From positions 1-64,000 of the forward strand of contig JAGASN010000023.1 of the NCBI GenBank assembly GCA_017847875.1: a DNA stretch of 64,000 nt, given 5' to 3'. Below, one piece after another: positions 42,435 through 51,429 of the stretch (position 1 is the first letter of the stretch; each line of letters opens with the position of its first letter). The DNA is from Oscillospiraceae bacterium. GTDB lineage: Bacteria > Bacillota > Clostridia > Oscillospirales > Ruminococcaceae. The notes beneath the pieces are model-generated. The model was not told the DNA's origin, ran no database searches, and saw only the letters and a list, made by a program, of their open reading frames with translations. A program made the translations under genes and the position numbers.

Positions 42435-44567
42435 TTATCCGGCGTTTTTTGCCGCAAGTTCTTTGCGGAATTCCTCCGCCTCAAAAGCAATCGATTTATC
42501 GGCAAAATAATATTTTTTGAATTCCTGACCGTGGCCCCATTTTATCATAATAAGGGTTTTGCCCTCTTCGGGGCTTATATACATGGTCGCGTTTTTGCCT
42601 TTTTCGGAACTTATAAGGATGTTCGCCGGTTCAAGAACGCTTCCTTTTCCTTTCCAGTCTTCCGGAACTTCCTGCCAGGCGCCGATTTGAAGAAGAGCCA
42701 TGAATTCATGGAAGTCCTCTTCGGAAAATTCCACATAATCCTCTTCGGAAATTTCTTCACCTTCGGAAATAACCATTGTTCTGAAACCAAAGATATCCGG
42801 AACTTTTATCTCCGGTTCAATATTTTCGCTGGTGAATTTTTTTGTTTTCATGTCGAAAGTTCCCTCAAAAGAAACCCCGCCTTTTCCGCCGATGGCAAAA
42901 ATCGTGAGCTTATCTTCGGAATATCTCATCTCAACATTGTTTATTCCAAAAGGGTCGGAACGGATTCCGTATCCGGTGTCGTAACTTTCAACAAGTTTTC
43001 CCTCCGGGTCGAGGAACCCGATTTTATAGTTGCAGTTCGCGATTCCGTCGTGACCGGTGGGGTTGCCGTCTATATCATACCAGCCTATTCCGTTTTCATA
43101 TTCAAAATAGACCACAATATAGCTGAAATCTTCCGGATTCCGGCGGAAGGTCAGAAGACGTCTTCCGCTGTCGGTTTCTTCATCATACCAGAGCGGGAAG
43201 TTATCGTTTATATCAAACTTGACTTCAAGAGTTTTTGGGTCGACGATTTCAAGATTATACATATCATAGCGATAAATATCGCTGTTTTTGAGGAATCCGA
43301 TTCCGTTATATCCGCCGTACATTCCGCCGATTTCTCCGAAGTATCTGTGTTTTCCGGTTTCGTTATTTCTTACGGAAATATGTGAATACATAATATCTCC
43401 GCCGCCATGGGAACCGAAGCTCTGGAGAGAATATTTTCCGTCGGCGCTGGTTATTGTGTTCAAACGTCCGTCAATATGTTCGTCCGTAATGTTATATTCA
43501 AGTTTTTCGCTGCGGTTTTCAAAATCAAGAGTGAGCTCCATGGCGAAATAATCGTCCTTATAGACCGCCTTCTTTCCGTCTTCAAAAACTTCGAGGGAAG
43601 GCGGAGCGGATTCCGAATCGTAATTTATGTTTATGTTTTCCTCCTCATAAAAAAGGAGGCTTTCCTTAATAATTCCGTTTTCGCGCAAAAGGGCAATCCA
43701 TGTTTTTTCGAAATAGTCCAGGTTTTTCGTATATGGAATCATCTCGAGTTCAAAATTCCCGTTTGAAACGGAAATTTTGTGGCCCAGAAGATATTCGTTT
43801 CCGTATTTTTCTTCAAAAAACTGACTGTCGGTGATAAAAAAACGGTTTCCGTCGATTTCAAAAAATTCCGCTTCGGAGAAAAATTTCGGAACATAAAAAT
43901 TAAGTGCGTGGCGGCTTCCGCCAATGTTTATTTCTTCGCTTCGGATAAGTTTTGCGTCCTCGCCGTAATAAAGAGCAAAAGTTTTTCCAAGTTCGCCGGA
44001 GCGGTGATCCATCGGGGTTGCAAAAACAACGCATTCCTTGTTTTTGCGGTCAAAAGCAACGCCGTTTATCCATGTATCGTCCTTTTCAAAATCCGGAATT
44101 TCCGGCGAATATTCGATTATTTCAAGATTAGCGGTGCTGAAAAAGACAATTTTATCTCTTCCGCAAAAAGCGGCAATTTTTTCCGCAGGGAACAAAATTG
44201 TTCCGAAATATACGTTTCCGTTGTTATCATAAATTCCGCTGAAAGGAATCAAAAGTTCTTTTGTTCCAAGAGTGAGTTTCAGTTTCGCCTCAAAATCCGT
44301 CCTGCTGACAAAATCGCTTTCAATAATGGAAGCATTGATTCCCCAGGCATAAAGCTCTTCCTCATAAAGCTGGTAATCCGGGAATCTTCCGAGAGTTCCC
44401 ATCGCTTTAACCTGTTCCGAGGTAAGCTGTTTTACCGGATTTTCCTCGGGTTTTTCCTCTTCGGAAGAAGAATTTTCGCTCTCCTGCAAAACTTCCGGCG
44501 GAACTTCGGTTTTTCCGCAGGCACAAAGCGCCAAAACCAAAAACAAAATCAAAAGAAGTTTTTTCAT
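42435..44567 (-). CDS. large lipoprotein, unknown function
   Basis: A 710-residue exported lipoprotein. Leader KKLLLILFLVLALCAC; an acidic Ser/Glu linker; then a beta-rich body with repeated short motifs such as GNVYFGTILFPAEKIAAFCG and DGKYSLQSFGSHGGGD that could be a propeller. No catalytic motif seen. Last of three minus-strand lipoprotein genes, 3 bp after the 44571 gene. Residues 16-26 (CACGKTEVPPE) equal those of its neighbour. Confidence 0.75.
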   Translation of the reverse strand: MKKLLLILFLVLALCACGKTEVPPEVLQESENSSSEEEKPEENPVKQLTSEQVKAMGTLGRFPDYQLYEEELYAWGINASIIESDFVSRTDFEAKLKLTLGTKELLIPFSGIYDNNGNVYFGTILFPAEKIAAFCGRDKIVFFSTANLEIIEYSPEIPDFEKDDTWINGVAFDRKNKECVVFATPMDHRSGELGKTFALYYGEDAKLIRSEEINIGGSRHALNFYVPKFFSEAEFFEIDGNRFFITDSQFFEEKYGNEYLLGHKISVSNGNFELEMIPYTKNLDYFEKTWIALLRENGIIKESLLFYEEENININYDSESAPPSLEVFEDGKKAVYKDDYFAMELTLDFENRSEKLEYNITDEHIDGRLNTITSADGKYSLQSFGSHGGGDIMYSHISVRNNETGKHRYFGEIGGMYGGYNGIGFLKNSDIYRYDMYNLEIVDPKTLEVKFDINDNFPLWYDEETDSGRRLLTFRRNPEDFSYIVVYFEYENGIGWYDIDGNPTGHDGIANCNYKIGFLDPEGKLVESYDTGYGIRSDPFGINNVEMRYSEDKLTIFAIGGKGGVSFEGTFDMKTKKFTSENIEPEIKVPDIFGFRTMVISEGEEISEEDYVEFSEEDFHEFMALLQIGAWQEVPEDWKGKGSVLEPANILISSEKGKNATMYISPEEGKTLIMIKWGHGQEFKKYYFADKSIAFEAEEFRKELAAKNAG

Positions 44568-44570
44568 TTT

Positions 44571-45680
44571 TCAAGGCGTCCTTTCTATAATTTTCTGGGA
44601 AAGATAGCGAAAGCTCTCGTCCTCAAGAAGCTTTATTTCAAGAACATAATATCTGTCCTCAAAAATTGTTCCGTTTTCTTCGTTATAAAGCTGGTAATAA
44701 AGGGTGAGGATATTGCCGTTCTGTTCAAAATCAAAAACTCTTCTTTCGGGAGGAACGCCGCCTCTTCCGCCTTCATAAAAAATCGTATCGGTTTCCGGGT
44801 CATATTCGATGCGGCGGCTTATAAGGACCATTTCTTTCGTAACGCCTTCAAAATAACGATTCAGAAGGGAAAGAATTTCCGAAAGCGGCCAGTTGTTTCC
44901 AAATTCCTGCCAGGGGTAATGTCCGTTTTCGTAATTATAGATATCTTCAAAAAGCCAGACAAAATCGCTCGAAAGGTCCGAAACGGAACTGAATTCCTGC
45001 GGGCTCACCGTAATTGTAAAAATCGGGTCGATATATTTTTCCTTAAGGGCGCGGTGTTCCGCTTCGTTTTCATAAAGGGCAAAATCGCTTATAACTTTTG
45101 TATATGACAGTTCGCAGCCGTCCCAATCAAGAAGACAAAAATATCCGAAGTCGTTGATTTTTGCTCTGGCATAAACAGTATTTTCGGTGAGATCTTTACT
45201 TTTCTCCCAACCCTGCCAACTGTCCGCTTTTCTTTGAACATAATTTTTATCCAGAATAAAATGCTGTAAATAAAGAGTGTCACCGCTGTATTTTTCATCG
45301 CGATTGAATTTATAGATATAAAATTCCGCATATTCTCCTTTTTCCGCCGCTTCAACAAAATTGACCGCCGCGAGGCAATCGCTTATGGGTTCATAATCAT
45401 AAAGAATCACCGAAGGGCGCTCCATGGCTTCCTTAAAAGCTTCGGATTCAAAAAGTTCTTCCGGAACATTTTCCGGATAGAGAATCTCCGGCTTTTCAAA
45501 AATAAATTCCGGCTTTTCTTCGGGAATTTCTTCCGGCGCGGAACTTTCCGGAATTTCCTCTTCGGAAGAAGAACTTTCGCTTTCCGGCGAAACTTCCGGA
45601 GAAATTTCCGGCGGAACTTCGGTTTTTCCGCAGGCGCAAAGCGCCAAAGCAAGAAGCAAAATCAAAAACAGTTTTTTCAT
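44571..45680 (-). CDS. lipoprotein, unknown function, paralogous leader
   Basis: A 369-residue lipoprotein with leader KKLFLILLLALALCACGKTE, then a long Ser/Glu/Pro linker (about residues 22-60) and a globular domain (YAEFYIYKFNRDEKYSGDTLY, FALYENEAEHRALKEKYIDP). No family recognised. ATG 45680 is 19 bp after the upstream lipoprotein gene. Confidence 0.75.
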   Translation of the reverse strand: MKKLFLILLLALALCACGKTEVPPEISPEVSPESESSSSEEEIPESSAPEEIPEEKPEFIFEKPEILYPENVPEELFESEAFKEAMERPSVILYDYEPISDCLAAVNFVEAAEKGEYAEFYIYKFNRDEKYSGDTLYLQHFILDKNYVQRKADSWQGWEKSKDLTENTVYARAKINDFGYFCLLDWDGCELSYTKVISDFALYENEAEHRALKEKYIDPIFTITVSPQEFSSVSDLSSDFVWLFEDIYNYENGHYPWQEFGNNWPLSEILSLLNRYFEGVTKEMVLISRRIEYDPETDTIFYEGGRGGVPPERRVFDFEQNGNILTLYYQLYNEENGTIFEDRYYVLEIKLLEDESFRYLSQKIIERTP

Positions 45681-45699
45681 AAAAAAACCACCGTCCTTT

Positions 45700-46842
45700 T
45701 TACCGCATATCAACAAAAACCATGCTTTCAACAATTCTGTCATAAATTTCAATGTCTTCCGGCGTAAGAGATTCGGAGATATAGAAATATACCGAAACTC
45801 CGAAACCGCCGCCGAGATTTACCCGGTAATCCACCAGTTCAACCTTTCCGCTTGAATAAATGTCGCCGAAAGTGCGGATGTATTTTTCGGTTGTTTTTAT
45901 CTTGTCGAGTCCGATTTCTTCGGATTCTGTTTTTCCGGAAAACACGCTTTCTTCCGGTTCTTCATATTGTTCAAAAAAACGCATTTCGCCGATTTTAATT
46001 GCCGCAGGTCCGCCCCAAAAATTATATTCGCCGAAGTTTCCGTCCCAATGGATAATGCTTCCGCTGAAGAAAATTCTTTCGGGAATTTTCATCTCAATCT
46101 GGCCGAATGCCCTTTCGATATCCGGCATATAAGCAAAAGGAACCGCAACAAAAGCCGTTATATATTCGTCATAATTTTTCCAGTTCCGACATTCAAGGTG
46201 GTCAAAACGGCCGTATTTTTCGTCAAAGGGGTTGCTTTGACCGAACCAATCCGTATAATTTGTGTTCCATTTTCCAATCTGTAAAGAAGTCGGGTAGTTT
46301 TTCGGGGTCGGAATATCGGAAAGTTCCCAATCATAAAATTCTTCTTCGCCGGAAAGCGCGGCAATTTTTGTTTCGCCCGGTTCCCAGATTTTAATTTTGT
46401 TTTCCGCCGTTTCAAGAAGTTCAAGGCGGATTTCAAGGTTGTTTTTAACCGGAACAGCCGCATAATATCCGGTTTTTCCGTCCTGCTCGTAGGTTTTTCT
46501 TATTGAAAAATCTTCCGTGCTCAAAATTTTTGGAATTTCGTAAGTTTCGAGATGATATTCGTTCCAAAGAACTTCCTTTCCGAGTTCGGAAAATTCAAGA
46601 ACAGAATCCTGGACGGAAGAAAGTATTCCGCCTTTTATCTCAACAAGGGCGGTGTAAAAATCTTCATATTCCATTCTTTCTTCGAAAATTTCGGGTTCAT
46701 TGCTTTCCTCTTCCTCCGGAAGAGTGCAGTTTTCGCCCGGGTTTGTTTCCACCAAAATGGTTTCTTCAAAATCCGGTTCTTCCGAAACGCCGCAGGCGCA
46801 AAACGCCAGAGCCAGAAGCAAAATCAAAAACAGTTTTTTCAT
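45700..46842 (-). CDS. lipoprotein, unknown function
   Basis: A 380-residue lipoprotein, first of the three-gene minus-strand cluster. Leader KKLFLILLLALAFCACG shares 15 of 17 residues with the next gene. An acidic linker is followed by a mixed domain including YYAAVPVKNNLEIRLELLE and a C-terminal IYDRIVESMVFVDMR, as in DUF4367/PsbP-like lipoproteins. ATG 46842 has GGCGGTGG upstream, a weaker site than usual here. Confidence 0.72.
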   Translation of the reverse strand: MKKLFLILLLALAFCACGVSEEPDFEETILVETNPGENCTLPEEEESNEPEIFEERMEYEDFYTALVEIKGGILSSVQDSVLEFSELGKEVLWNEYHLETYEIPKILSTEDFSIRKTYEQDGKTGYYAAVPVKNNLEIRLELLETAENKIKIWEPGETKIAALSGEEEFYDWELSDIPTPKNYPTSLQIGKWNTNYTDWFGQSNPFDEKYGRFDHLECRNWKNYDEYITAFVAVPFAYMPDIERAFGQIEMKIPERIFFSGSIIHWDGNFGEYNFWGGPAAIKIGEMRFFEQYEEPEESVFSGKTESEEIGLDKIKTTEKYIRTFGDIYSSGKVELVDYRVNLGGGFGVSVYFYISESLTPEDIEIYDRIVESMVFVDMR

Positions 46843-46959
46843 AAAAACCACCGCCTTTTCTGATTCCAATTATAATACCTATATTGATATTGTCAATTTA
46901 TACCTTATATCTATATAGTGTGTTTTTAAGGAATTTTTGTTGCAGCAATAAAAAATTTC

Positions 46960-46988
46960 TTGTTCAGAAATATGATATATGGTACAAT
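46960..46988 (+). promoter_or_regulatory. promoter of the ZIP transporter gene
   Basis: TTGTTC (46960-46965), 17 bp, TACAAT (46983-46988). Confidence 0.55.
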
Positions 46989-47013
46989 AATCTTTCAAAG
47001 AATGTTTTTTTAC

Positions 47014-47031
47014 GAAAGGAGATCTCCTTTA
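47014..47031 (+). promoter_or_regulatory. palindrome that includes the ZIP ribosome binding site
   Basis: AAAGGAG-AT-CTCCTTT directly before the ATG. The ribosome site and its complement can pair, which could hide it. Confidence 0.6.
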
Positions 47032-47820
47032 ATGACAGATACAATGAAAGTAATCATCGGCGTTTTGCTTCCGTTCCTCGGAACCTCCCTCGGTGCGGCG
47101 GCGGTTTTCTTTATGAAAGGCGAAATGAACCCAAAACTCCAGAAAGCGCTTTTGGGCTTTGCTTCGGGAGTAATGGTCGCGGCTTCGGTCTGGTCGCTTA
47201 TCATGCCCGGAATCGAAATGGCGGAAGAAGCGGGACAAATTGCCTGGCTTCCTGCGGCGGCGGGTTTTCTTGCGGGAATGTTCTTCCTTCTCCTGCTCGA
47301 TAGTTTCATTCCCCACCTCCACATCAATTCCGACAAACCGGAAGGCAGAAAATCCACCCTCGGAAAATCCTTTATGCTGGTCTTTGCCGTTGCGCTCCAT
47401 AATCTTCCGGAAGGAATGGCGGTGGGCGTTGTTCTTGCGGCAATGCTGAGCGGCGAAAGCGTTGTCACAACAGCCGGCGCCTTTGCTCTTGCGATAGGTA
47501 TTGCCATCCAGAACTTCCCGGAAGGCGCAATCATTTCAATGCCGCTTGTGGGAACAGGTCTTTCAAAAGGAAAAGCGTTCAAATACGGCTTCCTTTCCGG
47601 AGTTGTTGAACCGGTGGGCGCACTTCTGACCCTTGCGCTTGTTTCAATAATCGAACCCGTTCTTCCCTTCATTCTTTCCTTTGCCGCGGGCGCAATGATC
47701 TATGTTGTTGTGGAAGAACTTATTCCCGAATCCCAGGACGGCGACCACAGCAACATCGCAACAGTCGGCGTTGCAATCGGCTTCGCCCTTATGATGATCC
47801 TCGATATTGCCTTGGGCTGA
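47032..47820 (+). CDS. ZIP-family divalent metal transporter
   Basis: A 262-residue, eight-TM importer of zinc or other divalent metals. TM4 and TM5 carry the metal-site motifs HNLPEGMAVGV and IQNFPEGAIISMPL; EELIPES follows in TM6. The His-rich loop is short (HLHIN). GufA/ZupT-like bacterial ZIP; substrate inferred. Monocistronic. Confidence 0.92.
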   Translation: MTDTMKVIIGVLLPFLGTSLGAAAVFFMKGEMNPKLQKALLGFASGVMVAASVWSLIMPGIEMAEEAGQIAWLPAAAGFLAGMFFLLLLDSFIPHLHINSDKPEGRKSTLGKSFMLVFAVALHNLPEGMAVGVVLAAMLSGESVVTTAGAFALAIGIAIQNFPEGAIISMPLVGTGLSKGKAFKYGFLSGVVEPVGALLTLALVSIIEPVLPFILSFAAGAMIYVVVEELIPESQDGDHSNIATVGVAIGFALMMILDIALG

Positions 47821-47881
47821 AAAAAGGCAGGGCGGGGGCTTGCTCCCGCCGCAACTGTAATTGAGGAAGGGAGGTTTCCGT

Positions 47882-48253
47882 ATGATAAAAGTTGTTGCCG
47901 CCGTTATTGAAAAAGACGGAAAATTTTTGATATGCAAGCGCGGCCCCGGCGGAAACTGCCCTTTCCTTTGGGAATTTCCCGGCGGAAAAATTGAACCCGG
48001 CGAAACCCCTTTTGAGGCAATAATCCGCGAGATTCGTGAGGAACTTTGCCTTGAAATTGAACCTTCGGAGCTGTTTTGCGAATATCCTTTTTCCTATCCG
48101 GAAAAGGATATCTATTTCTATTTTATCCGGGCAAAAATCGTTTCCGGCGAAATGGCGCTGAATTTCCACAAAGATGCGCGGTGGATAAAACCGCATGATA
48201 AAGCCATTTTTGAGTTTTGTCCGGCGGACATTGAAGCAATTAACAAACTTTAA
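47882..48253 (+). CDS. Nudix hydrolase, MutT-like (8-oxo-dGTP diphosphatase type)
   Basis: A 123-residue MutT-type protein. VVAAVIEKDGKFLICKR at the start, FPGGKIEPGETPFEAIIREIREEL as Nudix box (final Gly is Cys, ELCL), and WIKPHD near the end. It may clean 8-oxo-dGTP from the nucleotide pool. ATG 47882 follows GGGAGGTTTCCGT. Confidence 0.9.
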   Translation: MIKVVAAVIEKDGKFLICKRGPGGNCPFLWEFPGGKIEPGETPFEAIIREIREELCLEIEPSELFCEYPFSYPEKDIYFYFIRAKIVSGEMALNFHKDARWIKPHDKAIFEFCPADIEAINKL

Positions 48254-48287
48254 AGTATTATACGATAAAATATATAAAGAGGTTTTT

Positions 48288-48755
48288 ATGATAAATTCGA
48301 CCCTTTGCTATATTGAAAAAGACGGAAAATATCTTATGCTCCACCGGGTCAAAAAAGAAAACGACGCCAACAAGGATAAATGGATCGGAATCGGCGGAAA
48401 ATTTGAGGATAAGGAAAGTCCGGAGGACTGCATCCTTCGCGAAGCAAAAGAGGAAACCGGTCTTACCCTTACGGAATACCGCTACCGCGGAATTGTGACT
48501 TTTGTTTCCGATAAATGGGAAACGGAATATATGCACCTTTTCACCGCAACGGGTTTTTCCGGTGAACTTATCGACTGCGATGAAGGCGAACTTGAATGGA
48601 TAAGCCGTGAAAAACTGGATTCTATCCCCAAATGGGAAGGAGATAAAATTTTCCTCGAACTTTTGCAAAAAGACGAACCTTTCTTTTCGCTCAAGCTTCG
48701 CTATGAAGGCGAAAATCTTCGGGAAGCGGTGCTCAACGGAAAACCGATTTTTTAA
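48288..48755 (+). CDS. Nudix hydrolase, MTH1/MutT-like
   Basis: A 155-residue Nudix protein, 34 bp after the previous one and unrelated in detail. MLHRVKKENDANKDKWIGIGGKF before the box KFEDKESPEDCILREAKEET resembles oxidised-purine nucleotidases of the MTH1 group. ATG 48288 follows AGAGGTTTTT. Two Nudix genes and a zinc protein form one short operon. Confidence 0.9.
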   Translation: MINSTLCYIEKDGKYLMLHRVKKENDANKDKWIGIGGKFEDKESPEDCILREAKEETGLTLTEYRYRGIVTFVSDKWETEYMHLFTATGFSGELIDCDEGELEWISREKLDSIPKWEGDKIFLELLQKDEPFFSLKLRYEGENLREAVLNGKPIF

Positions 48756-48768
48756 GCGGAGGTTTTTT

Positions 48769-48972
48769 ATGTATTTCAAAACCCGTGAGGAGGAAGTTAT
48801 CTTCCTCAAAAAACTTTGGACAGGCGAAAAAGTTCCCTGTCCCGTTTGTGGAAAAGAATTTCTTGAACATCTCCACAAAAAAGCAAAGAAAAGCGACACC
48901 GAATGGAAATGTCCGGAATGCGGCGAAATTTTCCGCACCATAAATATGCTTAAGGAACTTCCGGAGAATTGA
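48769..48972 (+). CDS. small zinc-ribbon protein
   Basis: A 67-residue protein with two CPxCG knuckles: VPCPVCGKEFL and WKCPECGEIFR, 28 residues apart. It starts at ATG 48769 with AGCGGAGG upstream, 13 bp after the Nudix gene. Role unknown; the charged face HLHKKAKKSD could touch nucleic acid. Confidence 0.8.
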   Translation: MYFKTREEEVIFLKKLWTGEKVPCPVCGKEFLEHLHKKAKKSDTEWKCPECGEIFRTINMLKELPEN

Positions 48973-48982
48973 CCCGTTTTTG

Positions 48983-49011
48983 TTGACAAAACAAAAACAA
49001 GAAAGTAAAAT
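48983..49011 (+). promoter_or_regulatory. tRNA-Arg promoter
   Basis: TTGACA (48983-48988), 17 bp, TAAAAT (49006-49011). Confidence 0.85.
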
Positions 49012-49023
49012 ATATCAGGTAAT

Positions 49024-49100
49024 GTCTCTATAGCTCAGCAGGATAGAGCGTTCGCCTCCTAAGCGAAAGGCCGCGCGTTCGAATCGCGCTAGGGACGCCA
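49024..49100 (+). tRNA. tRNA-Arg (anticodon CCT)
   Basis: Acceptor GTCTCTA with TAGGGAC, anticodon arm TTCGC-CTCCTAA-GCGAA giving CCT (reads AGG), T-arm GCGCGTTCGAATCGCGC, discriminator G and encoded CCA. Confidence 0.96.
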
Positions 49101-49103
49101 TAA

Positions 49104-49138
49104 CAAAAAAACACCGCACAGCAGTGCGGTGTTTTTTT
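49104..49138. terminator. tRNA-Arg terminator
   Basis: AAACACCGCAC-AGCA-GTGCGGTGTTTTTTT; also serves the convergent membrane gene. Confidence 0.9.
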
Positions 49139-49151
49139 GTTTGGATAAAAT

Positions 49152-49697
49152 TTATTTTGCGCTTCTCCGCAAAAATTTCGGACGGAAAATATAAATATAT
49201 ACGTTCATAATTTGAGTAAGAGCGAAATCATAAACGAAGAAAAGAACGTTTCCGAGCCCGAGCATTATATAAACGGAATATTTTCCGAAATCGCCGAATT
49301 CCGTAAGAATATCCGGCATCTGGAAAACGAATATTATTATCATATAAGCCAGAACAACGCAGACATTGAAAACAATAAGTTTAAGAAGAAGCGAAAGGGG
49401 TCTGAATTTTATCTTTTCAAGCCAGAATTTTGTTATGGGGTAATGTCCGAAGAACATTACGAACATAAGCATCGCTTCCTTATCCGGCGTAAGGATTATG
49501 GTAAGAATCGAAACCGCCGCATAAAGAGTGAACCCCCAGCTTGCTCCGGTTTCCACCGCAACCGTTACCATAAGAAGTCCCGCAAGACAGGGCATTGCAT
49601 AGGTTGCAAAAGGAAAAACGCCCGTCATGAACATCAAAAGGGTGCAAAGCGCGGCAACCATTCCGCAAAGGGCAACCTTCTGGCTTTTCTTTGTCAT
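49152..49697 (-). CDS. membrane protein resembling ECF transporter S components
   Basis: A 181-residue protein with about five or six TM segments. The start KKSQKVALCGMVAALCTLLMFMTG is like S components of energy-coupling-factor vitamin transporters, which begin with a basic end and A-rich first helix. No ECF ATPase or T subunit is near, and no substrate can be named. AAAGGAGAACGCATT precedes the ATG. Confidence 0.6.
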   Translation of the reverse strand: MTKKSQKVALCGMVAALCTLLMFMTGVFPFATYAMPCLAGLLMVTVAVETGASWGFTLYAAVSILTIILTPDKEAMLMFVMFFGHYPITKFWLEKIKFRPLSLLLKLIVFNVCVVLAYMIIIFVFQMPDILTEFGDFGKYSVYIMLGLGNVLFFVYDFALTQIMNVYIYIFRPKFLRRSAK

Positions 49698-49725
49698 AAT
49701 GCGTTCTCCTTTCTTTTGGTGTTGC

Positions 49726-49772
49726 CTCCCCTTGAGGGGAGATGTCTGCGAAGCAGACGGAAGGGTGTTATC
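49726..49772. repeat. composite palindromic repeat (short)
   Basis: CTCCCCttgaGGGGAG, GTCTGCgaaGCAGAC, GGAAGGGTGTTA. It ends at the J-domain protein stop. Confidence 0.8.
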
Positions 49773-50441
49773 TCAGCACCCGTTTCCGCAAAAACAGTCG
49801 CCGAGGCAGTCCATGCACATCATCGCCGTGCAGCAGTCACAGCAGTCGCAGGGACATGCGTAACATTGGGTCTGGGTGGTTCTTCCCGGGGAAGTGCCAT
49901 ATTGCTGCTGATAAGCCATTCGCTGATAAGCCGCGGCATATTCCCGGTTTCCGGGTTCCATCTGGTATGCCCGCTGGAAACATCTCGAAGCTTCGCCAAG
50001 CCAGCCCCTTCTGTAATATATGCTTCCTTTGAGGAAATACCACTCCGCGTTTCTGTTATATTCCGGAACGCCGTCAAGGATTTCGTCCGCTTCCGCAATG
50101 CGGTTTTGCTGAATAAGTCTGCGGACGTCCGAAAACTGGCTGTTCGCGGAATAACCGGTTCCGTAACTGTTATAGCTTGAACCGCCGTAGTTCTGGTTAT
50201 ATCCGCCGTAGCTTCCGCCATAGGAAGAGTTTCCGTAGGAAGTTTTTCCGGCTTTCCGGTCTTTCTGAATCTGGTCATAAGCGGCGTTGATATCTTTCAT
50301 TTTTTCCGCCGCAATATCGGCAAGAGGGTTATCAACGTATTTATCCGGATGATATTTGCGAACAAGTTCGCGGTAAGCTTTTTTAATTTCTTCGTCGCTG
50401 GCGTTTTCGGAAACGCCGAGAACTTTATAAGGATTATCCGT
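49773..50441 (-). CDS. J-domain protein with TPR-like region and Cys-rich tail; apparent ACG start
   Basis: A 222-residue co-chaperone. Residues 1-65 are a J domain (NPYKVLGVSENASDEEIKKAY, then RKYHPDKY with the HPD). A Tyr/Gly/Ser-rich linker follows, then a TPR-like stretch (ADEILDGVPEYNRNAEWYFL) and a tail with 12 cysteines. The frame has no ATG, GTG or TTG upstream of the J domain. ACG at 50441 sits 6 nt after GGGAGGGG, and its frame opens with DNPYKVLG, exactly where such proteins start. It overlaps the DUF5685 stop by 8 nt. Either ACG is used or an ATG was lost by mutation or sequencing error. Starting at the internal Met (50300) would delete the J domain. Confidence 0.8.
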   Translation of the reverse strand, partial: TDNPYKVLGVSENASDEEIKKAYRELVRKYHPDKYVDNPLADIAAEKMKDINAAYDQIQKDRKAGKTSYGNSSYGGSYGGYNQNYGGSSYNSYGTGYSANSQFSDVRRLIQQNRIAEADEILDGVPEYNRNAEWYFLKGSIYYRRGWLGEASRCFQRAYQMEPGNREYAAAYQRMAYQQQYGTSPGRTTQTQCYACPCDCCDCCTAMMCMDCLGDCFCGNGC

Positions 50442-51291
50442 TTTGTTCCCCTCCCTTTTTGCTTATTATTCGTTCAACCTCCGCAGTTAAACCCAAACAT
50501 ATTGTATTTTCCACTATTTCTTTATATTTGTCAAGTTCAAGAAGCTCAAGATCGTCCGAAAGTTCCGCCGTTGTCATAAAAAGAACGGCCTTTGCTTCCG
50601 AAACCGCCTTTTCTCCGCCGAAGATAAAAGGATTATAGTTCCCTTTTTTAATATCGTCCTCAAGGTCATCAAGAGCATCGCAAAGATAGATATACCGCCC
50701 GAGAAGATAGCCGAATCTTTCAAGTATGCGCTTGTTTTCTTCGTTTCCGCCAAGGGAAATTATCTCCGAAAGAAATTTTGCGGTGGGCTCTGCCGCTTCG
50801 TCGGAAAGGGAAGATTTTTTCGCTTCAACCGCCCTTTGTTCCTCAATCATTTTTGCGGCGCAAAGATCGATTTTTTTCGCTTCCTCTCCGGAAGAAAGAG
50901 CCTTTTTTCTTGCGGAGGAAGCAAAAGGCAAAAGAAGAACAGCTCTTATCCTGCCCAAAAAACCTTTGTCGGAAAGGTCGTCTTTGATTTTGTAATAAGT
51001 GAGGATCATCGCGGCTTTTGCCGCAAGGGAAACTGCCCGGTTTTCGAGACAACGGCATTGTTTTTTGAAAGGGTGCGCAATGCAGGAGCATTTTTCAAAA
51101 GAAGGGCAGATTTCGCTGTTCAGCGACATAAAAAACATTGCCATAAAAGCAAAATCGTAGCTCAGCGTCATTCTTGCAAAAAGCCCGTAGCTTCTTCCAA
51201 GTTCCTTGCAAAGCCCGCAGTAAACCGCTTTATAATCTTCCGCTTCGCGGATTTTAAGTTCCGGACGAAAAGGTTTTATATAGCCGAACAA
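50434..51291 (-). CDS. DUF5685-family protein
   Basis: A 285-residue Clostridia family of unknown function. It starts MFGYIKPFRPELKIREAEDY and has YCGLCKELGRSYG with paired cysteines, a Cys cluster SCIAHPFKKQCRC, and a helix with DALDDLEDDIKKGNYNPF, an Asp-rich motif reminiscent of prenyl-chain enzymes. The J-domain gene follows with an overlap, so both are read together. Confidence 0.85.
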   Translation of the reverse strand: MFGYIKPFRPELKIREAEDYKAVYCGLCKELGRSYGLFARMTLSYDFAFMAMFFMSLNSEICPSFEKCSCIAHPFKKQCRCLENRAVSLAAKAAMILTYYKIKDDLSDKGFLGRIRAVLLLPFASSARKKALSSGEEAKKIDLCAAKMIEEQRAVEAKKSSLSDEAAEPTAKFLSEIISLGGNEENKRILERFGYLLGRYIYLCDALDDLEDDIKKGNYNPFIFGGEKAVSEAKAVLFMTTAELSDDLELLELDKYKEIVENTICLGLTAEVERIISKKGGEQNG

Positions 51292-51429
51292 AAAGCTCCC
51301 TCCCTTCTTTGTTATGTGATTATTCTACACCTTTTCTGACCCAAAGTAGTTAATAAAGTGTAAAAACTGCATATTTAAAAGGAAAAAACAGCCTTTTGCG
51401 GTAAAAAAGTTCAAAAATTTAACATAAAA

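Noticed and set aside
43779..45107. A 442-codon plus-strand frame across the lipoprotein cluster
   Set aside because: It runs antisense through two lipoprotein genes that have export leaders and ribosome sites; the frame has none.
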